Assembly: GCA_900752475.1 (NCBI GenBank)
Contig: CAADVJ010000207.1
Coordinates: forward strand, 1-10,379
Reading direction: 5' to 3'
DNA: 10,379 nt
Source: an uncultured Collinsella sp.
GTDB lineage: Bacteria; Actinomycetota; Coriobacteriia; Coriobacteriales; Coriobacteriaceae
The notes beneath the pieces are model-generated. The model made no database searches and was not told where the DNA came from. It saw only the letters and a list, made by a program, of their open reading frames with translations. Positions 1 to 7,092 of the stretch are shown here, piece by piece. The translations under genes were made by a program, and so were the position numbers. Each line of letters starts with the position of its first letter. Within the stretch, counting starts at the first letter, position 1.

Positions 1-30
1 CCGCATTTGGACAATCTGACGTTCAACTTC

Positions 31-65
31 AAGGGCGCGACCAAAAGGTCAGCGCCCTTTCGTTT
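31..65 (+). terminator. Intrinsic terminator of an upstream, off-window gene
   Basis: AAGGGCGCGACC (31-42) pairs with GGTC plus GCGCCCTT (47-50 and 52-59) around an AAAA loop, with one bulged A at 51, and is followed by a T-rich run (TTTCGTTT). The stem is long and GC-rich, but the U-tract is interrupted. It probably ends a gene lying to the left of the window and insulates lspA. Confidence 0.7.
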
Positions 66-139
66 CACGTCACCTTGCCTCAAATGCGACCCGCTCGCTC
101 ATTTATGCTCTACCTGCGGTGTTTCCGTTCTTGGGAGAT

Positions 140-176
140 TTGTCGCTTCTTGCTTGCGTCAATGTATGATTATCTA
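140..176 (+). promoter_or_regulatory. Weak candidate promoter for lspA-rluD
   Basis: A TATGAT hexamer (165-170) is a fair -10 match, with TTGTCG (140-145) as a poor -35 at a long 19-base spacing. The terminator at 31-65 means lspA needs a promoter in 66-205, and this is the best candidate seen. Nothing else was recognised in 66-203. Confidence 0.25.
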
Positions 177-220
177 CTGCGTTAAACGTAATTCGATGTT
201 CTTGAGGGTAGGGGATTTCT

Positions 221-820
221 TTGGGTCGTGCTGGGGATATGACGCCGCCTTTGCGTTGGCGGTTGGGTGTTGCTGGTGGGGTAGCGCTCGTTGTGCTGCT
301 TGTTGACCAGCTGACCAAGCTTGCGGTTCGTGCCGTGGGCGAAGCTTTGCATGTGACTGTCATCCCCGGTGTCATCGACTTTATGTTTGTCCGCAATATC
401 GGTGCTGCCTTTAGTATGGGCGAGGGGCATGGCATCGCGTTTGCCGTGCTGGCGTTGGCGGTCATTATCGCTATTGCCGTGTACCTCGTTCGTGCACCCC
501 AGCTCGCCCATCTTGAGGTTGTGGGCATGGCGATGGTTGCGGGCGGTGCTATCGGCAACGCTATCGATCGTTTGGCCTTTGGCTTCGTGACCGATTTTAT
601 TGCCACCACCTTCGTCGACTTCCCCGTCTTTAATTTGGCCGATATCGGCATTACCTTGGGCGTCGTGCTCGCCCTCTTCGGTTACATGTTCTTGAGCCCC
701 GCTGCCCGTGAGGTCGATGCGACCGCCGAGCTTAACGCCCGTGACGAGGCCCGCGCTAAGCGCAAAGCCAAGCAGCGTGGGGAGCGTGCCCGCAAGATAC
801 GCGAAAGGAATGAGCGTTAA
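221..820 (+). CDS. lspA: Lipoprotein signal peptidase (signal peptidase II)
   Basis: LspA is the membrane aspartyl protease that removes the signal peptide from lipid-modified prolipoproteins at the outer face of the cytoplasmic membrane. The family signatures are all present: DQLTK (29-33), RNIGAAF (58-64), GNAIDR (112-117) with catalytic Asp116, and FNLADI (137-142) with catalytic Asp141. Four membrane segments fit at about 15-38, 68-90, 97-114 and 143-159. The TTG start at 221 is chosen because GGGG at 211-214 sits six bases upstream; the ATG at 239 has no well-spaced ribosome site. At 199 residues it is longer than the usual 150-170, because of a Lys/Arg-rich cytoplasmic tail from about 165 to the end. 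The stop codon overlaps the rluD start (TAATG), so the two are translationally coupled. Confidence 0.95.
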   Translation: MGRAGDMTPPLRWRLGVAGGVALVVLLVDQLTKLAVRAVGEALHVTVIPGVIDFMFVRNIGAAFSMGEGHGIAFAVLALAVIIAIAVYLVRAPQLAHLEVVGMAMVAGGAIGNAIDRLAFGFVTDFIATTFVDFPVFNLADIGITLGVVLALFGYMFLSPAAREVDATAELNARDEARAKRKAKQRGERARKIRERNER

Positions 821-1833
821 TGGCCGACATCCATATTCTCGTTGCCGATGATTGCGCTGGTCAGCGTCTCGATGCCTATCTGGGCGCCAATGACGGCTGC
901 CCTACGCGCTCTGCCTGCGCGCATCTGATCGAGGGCGGCGCCGTATGTGTCAATGGCGAGACCTGCCTGTCCAAAAAGTATGCCGTGCGCTCCGGTGACC
1001 GCATCTCGGTCGACCTGCCCGAGCCGCACGATCCCACCGATGTGATTCCCGAGGCCATCCCGCTCGACATTCGCTATGAGGACGACTATCTCATTGTGCT
1101 CTCCAAGCAGCGCGGGCTGGTGTGCCATCCCGCCCACGGCCACGAGAGCGGCACGCTTGCGAACGCCTTGGTCTACCACTGCGGTATCGATCATCTTGGT
1201 ACCGTGCAGGGTGAGGACCGCCCCGGCATCGTGCATCGCCTGGATCGCGATACCTCGGGCCTTATGCTCGCGGCAAAAGACGACGACACCCAGCGCGCGC
1301 TTCAAAATCTCATTCGCACGCGTACGCTCGACCGCCGCTATATCACGCTTGTCCACGGGCACATCGCCATGGACGAGGGCACCATCAATACCGGTATCGC
1401 CCGTTCTACGCGCGACCGCGTCAAGATGGCGGTTTCGGACGACCCCTTTGCCCGTCAGGCCATTACGACCTTTAAAGTCCTCGAGCGCTTTGATTCCACG
1501 CGCTTTGACGATGGTTATACGCTCGTTGAGTGTCATCTGTTTACCGGTCGCACGCACCAGATTCGCGTGCATATGCGTCATATCAACCACGCCTGCGTGG
1601 GCGATCCACTCTACGGCAAGTGCGATGCGCGCGCCGACCAGGGCCTGACCAGGCAGTTCCTTCATTCCTGGCGCGTGGCGTTCGACCATCCCGTGACGGG
1701 GGAGCGCATTGAGTGCCGCGACGAGTTGCCGTGGGATCTCGCTGCGGTTCTCGACGATCTGGCTCCGCGCTCGCTCGGTCGCACGGCCGTTGGAGATGAA
1801 ATCGTTCCGCAGCTCGGTCTTCTCGAAGCCTAG
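820..1833 (+). CDS. rluD: RluA/RluD-family 23S rRNA pseudouridine synthase
   Basis: This enzyme isomerises uridine to pseudouridine in RNA. RluD acts on helix 69 of 23S rRNA during large-subunit assembly. An N-terminal S4 RNA-binding domain (about 15-63) precedes the RluA-type catalytic domain (about 85-290). The catalytic motif HRLDRDTSG is at 139-147, with the nucleophilic Asp142; GRTHQIRVH (243-251) and GDPLYG (261-266) are further family signatures. The length of 337 residues is typical for an S4-containing member, and about 30 residues beyond the core form a variable tail. The ATG start shares its A with the lspA stop. The lspA-rluD pair is a common arrangement in Gram-positive bacteria, which favours the RluD subgroup, but the exact target uridines cannot be read from sequence. 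Confidence 0.93.
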   Translation: MADIHILVADDCAGQRLDAYLGANDGCPTRSACAHLIEGGAVCVNGETCLSKKYAVRSGDRISVDLPEPHDPTDVIPEAIPLDIRYEDDYLIVLSKQRGLVCHPAHGHESGTLANALVYHCGIDHLGTVQGEDRPGIVHRLDRDTSGLMLAAKDDDTQRALQNLIRTRTLDRRYITLVHGHIAMDEGTINTGIARSTRDRVKMAVSDDPFARQAITTFKVLERFDSTRFDDGYTLVECHLFTGRTHQIRVHMRHINHACVGDPLYGKCDARADQGLTRQFLHSWRVAFDHPVTGERIECRDELPWDLAAVLDDLAPRSLGRTAVGDEIVPQLGLLEA

Positions 1834-1851
1834 CCAGTATTAGGTGGTTTC

Positions 1852-1881
1852 TTGAACTCGGTAAGCCTGCGGTAAGATATA
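1852..1881 (+). promoter_or_regulatory. Putative promoter of the glycosyltransferase gene
   Basis: TTGAAC (1852-1857) resembles a -35 and TAAGAT (1873-1878) a -10, with a short 15-base spacer; TTCTTG (1849-1854) gives 18 bases instead. It lies in the 82-base gap between rluD and the glycosyltransferase. No clear hairpin terminator follows rluD, so read-through is also possible. Confidence 0.4.
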
Positions 1882-1915
1882 CGATTGTTTACGTTACGCG
1901 TTGCTGGGAGCCTGC

Positions 1916-3211
1916 ATGCTCGCCTTTTTACAAACCAACACACCCATTGTGATCTTCAACCAGATTGTCGTCACGCTGCTCACGGTCTGCTTTCTGTACC
2001 AGGTGGTCTTCTTTGTCATTGGCGCTCTTCGTGGCGAGGTCGCGCCTCCCAAGGCCAAAAATCTCCATCGCTATGCCTTTTTTATCGCTGCGCATAATGA
2101 GGAGGCCGTGATCGCCAACCTCGTTCGCTCCATCAAGGACCAGGATTATCCGTCCGAGCTCATCGAGGTTTTCGTGGTCGCCGATGCCTGCACCGACAAC
2201 ACGGCGCAGCTCGCGCGCGAGGCCGGTGCCATTGTTTACGAGCGCAATGACCTGGCCCGCAAGGGCAAGAGCTGGGTCATGGACTTTGGCTTCGACCGCA
2301 TTCTCAACGAGTATCCCGACACGTTTGAGGGCTACTTTATCTTCGATGCCGATAACGTTATCTCCCGCGATTACGTTTCCAAGATGAATGATGCCTTTGA
2401 CCAGGGCTTCCATGTGGTCACGAGCTATCGCAATTCCAAGAACTTCGGCAGCTCGTGGATCTCGGCTGCTAATGCCACGTGGTATCTGCGCGAGGCGCGC
2501 TTTCTCAACAACGCGCGTAACATCTGCAAGACGTCTTGCGCCGTCTCGGGTTCGGGCTACCTCATCTCCGCAAGCGTTATCGAGGGCATGCACGGCTGGC
2601 AGTTCCATACGCTGACCGAGGACATCCAGTTCACCACGTTCTGCGCGATTCACGGCATTCGCATCGGTTATGCGCCGGCGGAGTTCTTTGACGAACAACC
2701 CGTGACGTTTAAGGCGTCCTGGAAACAGCGTATGCGTTGGACCAAGGGTTTCTACCAGGTCTTTTTTACCTATGGCAAGCATCTGGTCAAATCGACCTTC
2801 CGCTATCATCGCTTTGCCGCCTACGACATGTTTATGACCATCGCGCCGGGTATGCTGCTGTCCCTGATCTCCATGCTCGCCAATGCGACGTTCCTGATCG
2901 TGGGCAGTCTTTCGCACGGCTTCTTGGCTACCGAAGTCGAGATGCAGGCGTGCGCCGCTTCGCTCATTATGACCTTCGCCATGATGTATCAGACCTTCTT
3001 TATCCTGGCGCTGCTCACGACTATCTTTGAGTACAAGCACATTCACTGCGCGCAAAAGTGGCGTCTGGTGACTAACCTGTTTACCTTCCCGATCTTTATG
3101 TTCAGCTATATCCCCATCACGGTGGCCGCGCTGTTCCTGAAGGTCGACTGGGTGCCGACGCAGCACGCCGTCAACGTTACCCTTGACGAGGTCATGCAAG
3201 GCGCCAAATAA
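1916..3211 (+). CDS. Membrane-bound family 2 glycosyltransferase
   Basis: This is a GT-A fold, inverting sugar transferase using nucleotide-sugar donors, with the layout of processive synthases such as NodC, hyaluronan or poly-N-acetylglucosamine synthases. Counting from the ATG at 1916 (431 residues): a membrane segment at about 9-37; donor-binding FIAAHNEE (56-63) and VVADACTDN (87-95); the metal-binding DAD at 144-146; the TED acceptor/catalytic motif at 234-236; QRMRW, matching the Q/RxxRW motif, at 271-275; then membrane spans at about 307-332, 347-371 and 386-409. This ATG is preferred over the TTG at 1901 because GGAG (1907-1910) stands five bases before it. No partner genes for polymer modification or export are adjacent, so the product (exopolysaccharide, glycolipid or other) is unknown. 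It appears monocistronic, between its own promoter candidate and a strong terminator. Confidence 0.88.
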   Translation: MLAFLQTNTPIVIFNQIVVTLLTVCFLYQVVFFVIGALRGEVAPPKAKNLHRYAFFIAAHNEEAVIANLVRSIKDQDYPSELIEVFVVADACTDNTAQLAREAGAIVYERNDLARKGKSWVMDFGFDRILNEYPDTFEGYFIFDADNVISRDYVSKMNDAFDQGFHVVTSYRNSKNFGSSWISAANATWYLREARFLNNARNICKTSCAVSGSGYLISASVIEGMHGWQFHTLTEDIQFTTFCAIHGIRIGYAPAEFFDEQPVTFKASWKQRMRWTKGFYQVFFTYGKHLVKSTFRYHRFAAYDMFMTIAPGMLLSLISMLANATFLIVGSLSHGFLATEVEMQACAASLIMTFAMMYQTFFILALLTTIFEYKHIHCAQKWRLVTNLFTFPIFMFSYIPITVAALFLKVDWVPTQHAVNVTLDEVMQGAK

Positions 3212-3219
3212 CCACCACC

Positions 3220-3265
3220 AAAACCACCGCAAAGGGGACAGGCACTTTTGTGGTGGTTTTTGCTT
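3220..3265 (+). terminator. Intrinsic terminator after the glycosyltransferase gene
   Basis: AAAACCACC (3220-3228) pairs perfectly with GGTGGTTTT (3252-3260). The stem continues inward with CAAAG against CTTTTG (one bulge), and a T-run closes the right side. The apex contains the sequence GGGGACAGGCACTTTT (3234-3249), discussed as a possible repeat core. The A-tract on the left means it could also terminate transcription from the other strand. Confidence 0.7.
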
Positions 3266-3292
3266 TTGCGATGCAGCTCGAGGAGGCGTCCG

Positions 3293-3715
3293 ATGGTCTA
3301 TATCCCGTTTTGGATTTGCATCTTTGCCGGCGTGGCAATTGATGCCCGAGAGCGACGGTTTCCCAATGGGCTTGCCGGCGCATGTGCCGTGGCGGCGTTG
3401 GCGGGTGTTTGGCTCGACCTCGGTTTGAACACAGCGCTTGACCACGCGGGTCTTGCCGTCATTGTGTATCTTGCTCTCGTGCTGACTGAGTCCCTCTGGC
3501 GTCGTCTTCGCCAAATCCCGGGCATCGGCATGGGGGATGCCAAGGCGCTCTTCGCGCTTTGCACGCTCGACCCTATGGGTGGCATCGTGGCATTTGCCGT
3601 CGCACTCCTGGCCCTGGCCCTCTCCTGTCTCTTCACAAAATCGCGCTCCCTGCCATTGCTCCCGTTTTTAGTGCCGATTTTTGCCATAATCGAGGTCGTG
3701 GGCTGCACTTTGTAA
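3293..3715 (+). CDS. Short A24-family (prepilin peptidase-type) membrane aspartyl protease
   Basis: A24 peptidases cut the leader of type IV pilin-like precursors at the membrane. Both catalytic aspartates are in their motifs: Asp17 in DARERRFPN (17-25) and Asp82 in GMGDAK (79-84). LPLLPFL (about 119-125) matches the conserved C-terminal proline region. Membrane segments fit at about 3-16, 26-45, 52-67, 95-113 and 120-138. At 140 residues it is the peptidase domain only; the N-terminal methyltransferase and zinc-cysteine region of full PilD is missing, as in CpaA/TadV-type enzymes. The ATG at 3293 has a textbook AGGAGG (3281-3286) six bases upstream; a TTG at 3248 would start inside the preceding terminator stem and is rejected. 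No pilin, secretion ATPase or tad genes are visible nearby, so the substrate is unknown. Confidence 0.8.
   Translation: MVYIPFWICIFAGVAIDARERRFPNGLAGACAVAALAGVWLDLGLNTALDHAGLAVIVYLALVLTESLWRRLRQIPGIGMGDAKALFALCTLDPMGGIVAFAVALLALALSCLFTKSRSLPLLPFLVPIFAIIEVVGCTL
3682..3690 (+). promoter_or_regulatory. Possible extended -10 promoter for dgt
   Basis: TGC followed by CATAAT (3685-3690) fits an extended -10 element (TGN plus a five-of-six match to TATAAT). It lies inside the 3' end of the A24 peptidase gene, about 57 bases before the dgt start. No good -35 is seen. The 31-base gap between the two genes also allows co-transcription. Confidence 0.35.
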
Positions 3716-3746
3716 CCGATTGCGCATCCTTCTTAAGGAGCATGCC

Positions 3747-4994
3747 ATGGCATCTAATCAAGAAACGGCCGTCATTAAGGCGCGCATGGACCGTATCCCC
3801 TCGGCGTTGTCGCCCGAACTTGTCGAGCGCATTGCCGCCGATCGTGCTTCGGGCTATGTCAACCCGTATCGTTGCAACGACGATCAGGCTATTCGTCGTA
3901 TTGATCGCGCCGCCGACAAAGGCACGCTTATGCGTCCGGCGTTTATGCGCGATACCGAAAAGATACTTCATCTTCCGGCGTACACCCGTTATGCAGGTAA
4001 AACGCAGGTCTTTAGCTTCCGTAGCAATGACGATCTGTCACGCCGCGGTTTGCACGTGCAGCTTGTCTCGCGCATTGCGCGCGATATCGGTCGCGCCCTG
4101 GGGCTCAATTGCGATCTGATCGAGGCGATTGGCCTGGGTCACGACTTGGGACACACGCCTTTCGGCCATGCCGGCGAGCGCTTCCTCAACGATATCTATC
4201 ACGAGCGTACGGGGCGTTATTTTTTCCATAACGTGCAGTCGGTCCGCGTGCTCGACGCGTTGTATGGCCGCAACGTGTCGCTCCAGACGCTCGACGGCGT
4301 GCTATGCCATAACGGCGAGTACGAGCAGCGTGTGTTTGAGCTCTCGGACATGAGCTCCTTTGACCAGTTTGACCAGACGGTTGAGGATTGCATTGCCACG
4401 GGCTATAGCGCAATTGAGCATCTGCGTCCCATGACGCTCGAGGGCTGCGTCGTTCGCATCTCGGATATTCTTGCCTACGTCGGTCGTGACCGTCAGGATG
4501 CGATCGCGGCGGGCCTGCTTTCGCCCGACGCCTTTGATGATGGCCGGGGCGGTGCCTACAACAGTTGGATCCTCACGCACGCTTCCATCGATATCGTTGA
4601 GCACAGCTATGGTAAGCCGCGCATCGAGATGAGCGAGGACCTGTTTGAGGAAATTCGCCGAGCCAAGCTCGAGAACTACGAGAAGATCTATAGCAAGGGC
4701 GGTATCGAAGGCGATTCCGAGGCGGAGCTGCGCGAGGCGTTCGTAAAGCTCTACGACCGTTGCCTGTGGGATCTAAACAGTGGCGACGAGTCCTCTTACA
4801 TCTTTAAGCACCATATTTCGCGCATTGAGCAGCAGCTTTCCTACTATGATCGCACCTATGCCTGGCAGGACGACAAGGATCAAGCCGTGGTGGATTATAT
4901 CGCGAGTATGACGGACGGTTATTTCTGCGAGCTGACGAGCAAGCTGTTCCCTGGTCTGGAGTTTCCGCACCGTACCTATATTAACGAACGGTAG
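3747..4994 (+). CDS. dgt: dGTPase-type HD-domain dNTP triphosphohydrolase
   Basis: Enzymes of this family hydrolyse dGTP or other dNTPs to the nucleoside and triphosphate, trimming dNTP pools in the cytoplasm. The HD metal centre is intact: His103 (RRGLHVQLV), His132-Asp133 within GHDLGHTPFGHAGE (131-144), and Asp240 (RISDILAYVGRD). Other family marks are KTQVFSF (85-91), FFHNVQSVRVL (159-169) and LDGVLCHNGEYE (182-193), and the C-terminal region (about 300-412) resembles the HD-associated domain. The ATG at 3747 follows AAGGAG (3735-3740) by six bases and gives 415 residues; the TTG at 3720 lacks a ribosome site. Length and motif style resemble the Firmicutes-type dGTPase-like proteins, whose nucleotide preference differs from that of E. 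coli Dgt, so exact substrates are uncertain. Confidence 0.87.
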   Translation: MASNQETAVIKARMDRIPSALSPELVERIAADRASGYVNPYRCNDDQAIRRIDRAADKGTLMRPAFMRDTEKILHLPAYTRYAGKTQVFSFRSNDDLSRRGLHVQLVSRIARDIGRALGLNCDLIEAIGLGHDLGHTPFGHAGERFLNDIYHERTGRYFFHNVQSVRVLDALYGRNVSLQTLDGVLCHNGEYEQRVFELSDMSSFDQFDQTVEDCIATGYSAIEHLRPMTLEGCVVRISDILAYVGRDRQDAIAAGLLSPDAFDDGRGGAYNSWILTHASIDIVEHSYGKPRIEMSEDLFEEIRRAKLENYEKIYSKGGIEGDSEAELREAFVKLYDRCLWDLNSGDESSYIFKHHISRIEQQLSYYDRTYAWQDDKDQAVVDYIASMTDGYFCELTSKLFPGLEFPHRTYINER

Positions 4995-5009
4995 TTCGTA
5001 TTAATTCGG

Positions 5010-5015
5010 TATACT
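5010..5015 (+). promoter_or_regulatory. Candidate -10 element for rarA
   Basis: TATACT (5010-5015) is a good -10 hexamer in the 60-base gap between dgt and rarA, but no convincing -35 lies 16-18 bases upstream. No hairpin terminator for dgt was found here. Confidence 0.3.
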
Positions 5016-5054
5016 GTTAGTGGAAAACGTATTTGATTGATACACGGGATGGCT

Positions 5055-6404
5055 ATGGACGACCTTTTTTCTGCTTCGACGCGCGAGCGTTCCTTTCAGA
5101 ATGCGCCGCTTGCGGTGCGCATGCGCCCCAATTCGCTCGACGAGTACGTGGGCCAGCAAAAGGCCGTCGGTAAGGGTTCATGGCTGCGTGCCGCGATCGA
5201 GCACGACGTGCTTTCGAGCGTGATTCTGTACGGGCCTGCCGGTACGGGCAAGACGACGCTGGCCCACATTATCGCCAACCATACCAAGAGCGAGTTTGTC
5301 GAGGTCAGCGCCGTCACGGGTACCGTGAAGGACCTGCGTCGTGTGATTGATGAGGCCAAGACGCGCCTGAATACGTATGACCGCCGTACCATTCTATTCA
5401 TCGATGAGATTCACCGCTTCTCTAAGTCGCAGCAGGATGCCCTGCTGCATGCAGTTGAGAACCGTACCGTCATTATGATTGGCGCTACGACAGAGAACCC
5501 GTACTTCGAGGTCAACTCGGCACTGCTCTCACGTGGTCGCGTCGTGGAGCTTGAGCATCTGAAGGATGAGGATATTGCCACGCTTATTGAACGTGCGCTT
5601 GAGGCACCGCAGGGCTTGAACGGTAAGTTCTCGGCCGATGAGGATACGGTCAAGACCATTTGCACGCTGGCAGCGGGTGACGCTCGCTCGGCGCTCACGA
5701 CGCTCGAGCTTGCGAGCGAGATTGCCGTCACGCGTCCCGATACCGAGGGAACGCCAGCGCCTGCGGCGGGGGAGCGCTATCCCATCACCGTGGATGACGT
5801 GAAGATCGCCAACCCGCGTCGCGGCTTTACGTATGACAAAAACGGCGACATGCACTACGACATCATCAGTGCGTTCATCAAGTCCATGCGCGGTAGCGAC
5901 CCCGATGCCACGGTCTACTGGCTTGCGCGCATGATCGATGCGGGGGAGGATCCTAAGTTTATCGCCCGTCGCATTATGATTCATGCTTCCGAGGATGTTG
6001 GCAATGCCGATCCGCAGGCTCTTCTTATAGCACATGCTGCGTTTAAATCTGCCGAGGTTATTGGCTATCCCGAGTGCCGTATTAACCTCGCTCAGGCTGC
6101 ACTCTATGTGTGCTTGGCGCCAAAATCCAACGCGTGTGAGGCTTCGATCGATGCGGCGCTGGCCGACATCCATTCTAGTGGGCTTCGCGAGGTGCCTAGT
6201 TATCTGCGCGATCGTCATCGCCCGGGCAGCGACGAATACGGTGTGTATAAGTATCCGCATGATTATCCCGAAGGCTGGGTCGATCAGCGCTATTTGCCCG
6301 AGGGGCTGGAGCGCGGTGCGTTTTGGCAGCCTGCGGGTCGCGGCTGGGAAGAGTGGCGTGTAGAGCAAAGCGAGCGCGACCGTAGCGGGAATGCACCGAA
6401 GTAG
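5055..6404 (+). CDS. rarA: Replication-associated recombination protein A (RarA/MgsA, AAA+ ATPase)
   Basis: RarA is a clamp-loader-related AAA+ ATPase that acts at stalled replication forks with SSB and RecA-dependent repair. Counting from the ATG at 5055 (449 residues): Walker A GPAGTGKT (60-67), Walker B ILFIDEIH (113-120), sensor 1 IGATTENP (142-149), an arginine-finger region LLSRGR (157-162) and sensor 2 GDARSAL (208-214). The MgsA-specific C-terminal part follows, including HYDIISAFIKSMRGSDPDA (267-285), IARRIMIHASEDVGNADP (303-320) and YKYPHDYPEGW (398-408). A Pro/Ala-rich linker at about 226-243 separates the parts. The start is not certain: ATG 5055 has GGG six bases before it, ATG 5049 adds two residues, and TTG 5037 is unlikely. 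No terminator was found after it. Confidence 0.94.
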   Translation: MDDLFSASTRERSFQNAPLAVRMRPNSLDEYVGQQKAVGKGSWLRAAIEHDVLSSVILYGPAGTGKTTLAHIIANHTKSEFVEVSAVTGTVKDLRRVIDEAKTRLNTYDRRTILFIDEIHRFSKSQQDALLHAVENRTVIMIGATTENPYFEVNSALLSRGRVVELEHLKDEDIATLIERALEAPQGLNGKFSADEDTVKTICTLAAGDARSALTTLELASEIAVTRPDTEGTPAPAAGERYPITVDDVKIANPRRGFTYDKNGDMHYDIISAFIKSMRGSDPDATVYWLARMIDAGEDPKFIARRIMIHASEDVGNADPQALLIAHAAFKSAEVIGYPECRINLAQAALYVCLAPKSNACEASIDAALADIHSSGLREVPSYLRDRHRPGSDEYGVYKYPHDYPEGWVDQRYLPEGLERGAFWQPAGRGWEEWRVEQSERDRSGNAPK

Positions 6405-6435
6405 CTGCTGATAATTTTGTCCCACGTTGCTGCTC

Positions 6436-6466
6436 TTGGCATGTTCGGTCCCCTTTGGGGTACCAT
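6436..6466 (+). promoter_or_regulatory. Candidate promoter/operator upstream of the stress-sigma operon
   Basis: In the 100-base gap after rarA, TTGGCA (6436-6441) and TACCAT (6461-6466) could form a housekeeping promoter with a 19-base spacer. GGGTAC (6458-6463) overlaps it and matches five of six bases of the SigB-type -10 GGGTAT, but a matching GTTT-type -35 at the right distance is not convincing. GGTCCCC-TTT-GGGG-T-ACC (6448-6464) is also a small imperfect palindrome that could act as a hairpin or operator. Confidence 0.35.
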
Positions 6467-6504
6467 GAAAAGCGTCTGTATTTCGATTCTTCCGGGAGGC
6501 TTGT

Positions 6505-7092
6505 ATGAGTCCCATTCAAATCGCCCTGCTGCTGCTCGCCGTTGCCGGCGTGTGGGCCATCGCTGAGCTCGCGCTTACCCTGCGCAAGACCCGCAATGTT
6601 GTCGACTCGCTCGATAAGACCGTGAACGACCTCAACAACACCATCGCCGAGGCTCAGCCTGTGGTGGCAAAGCTCGATGGCGCTGTCGATGAGCTTACGC
6701 CGGCGCTTGCCCAGATGGAGCCGCTGCTTAAGTCGAGCAAGACGGCAGTTGATGCCCTTACCTCCAATCTCGTAGAGGTCGAAGCCGTGGTTCGCGACAT
6801 TTCCGAGGTTACGGGCAGCATGGCCGAGGCCAGCAATGCTGTGTCGAGCGTGACCGACTCCTCCGCCGGTGCTGTGCAGAAGCTCTTCGATAAGGTGAAG
6901 TCTCCTGCAGCTGACACCGAGCGCAAGCTCGCCGCTGCTGCTGCGGAGGCAGAGCGGCCTATCGAGCGCGTCCTAATTGGCGAGGACGAGGCCGCCGCGG
7001 GCGACGATGATGGCCAGAAGTCTGTAGCCAAGCCGGCTCAGTATTACACCTATACACCCTCCGAGACCTCTGAGGAGTCCTGCGATGAGTAG
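6505..7092 (+). CDS. DUF948-type membrane-anchored coiled-coil protein
   Basis: The protein has a single N-terminal hydrophobic segment (about 4-24), a long heptad-rich helical region (about 27-125) with few helix breakers, an Ala/Glu-rich stretch, and a polar acidic tail (about 155-195). This matches the DUF948 pattern of the B. subtilis general stress protein YtxG, whose molecular function is not known. The ATG at 6505 has GGGAGG (6494-6499) five bases upstream. The 3' end overlaps the anti-sigma gene by eight bases, so the two are very likely translated from one mRNA. The link to a sigma-B-like module supports a stress or envelope role by context only. The family call rests on architecture rather than a diagnostic motif, and a simple coiled-coil membrane protein of another family is possible. 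Confidence 0.65.
   Translation: MSPIQIALLLLAVAGVWAIAELALTLRKTRNVVDSLDKTVNDLNNTIAEAQPVVAKLDGAVDELTPALAQMEPLLKSSKTAVDALTSNLVEVEAVVRDISEVTGSMAEASNAVSSVTDSSAGAVQKLFDKVKSPAADTERKLAAAAAEAERPIERVLIGEDEAAAGDDDGQKSVAKPAQYYTYTPSETSEESCDE

Noticed and set aside
1..19. Possible last codons of an upstream gene (frame ending at the TGA at 17-19)
   Set aside because: Its position just before the terminator fits, but five codons cannot identify a gene and the upstream gene may equally end before position 1.
7..306. Plus-strand open frame of 99 codons before lspA
   Set aside because: It crosses the terminator at 31-65 and the lspA start, is Cys/Trp-rich like out-of-frame translation, and has no ribosome site.
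1928..3514. Long minus-strand open frame (528 codons) opposite the glycosyltransferase
   Set aside because: It runs antisense through a well-supported gene and its terminator, is rich in Arg, His, Gly and Asp with no recognisable domain, and is explained by the GC-rich third positions of the real gene.
5529..6515. Minus-strand open frame (328 codons) opposite rarA
   Set aside because: It is antisense to the conserved MgsA C-terminal part of rarA, with no domain and no ribosome site recognised.
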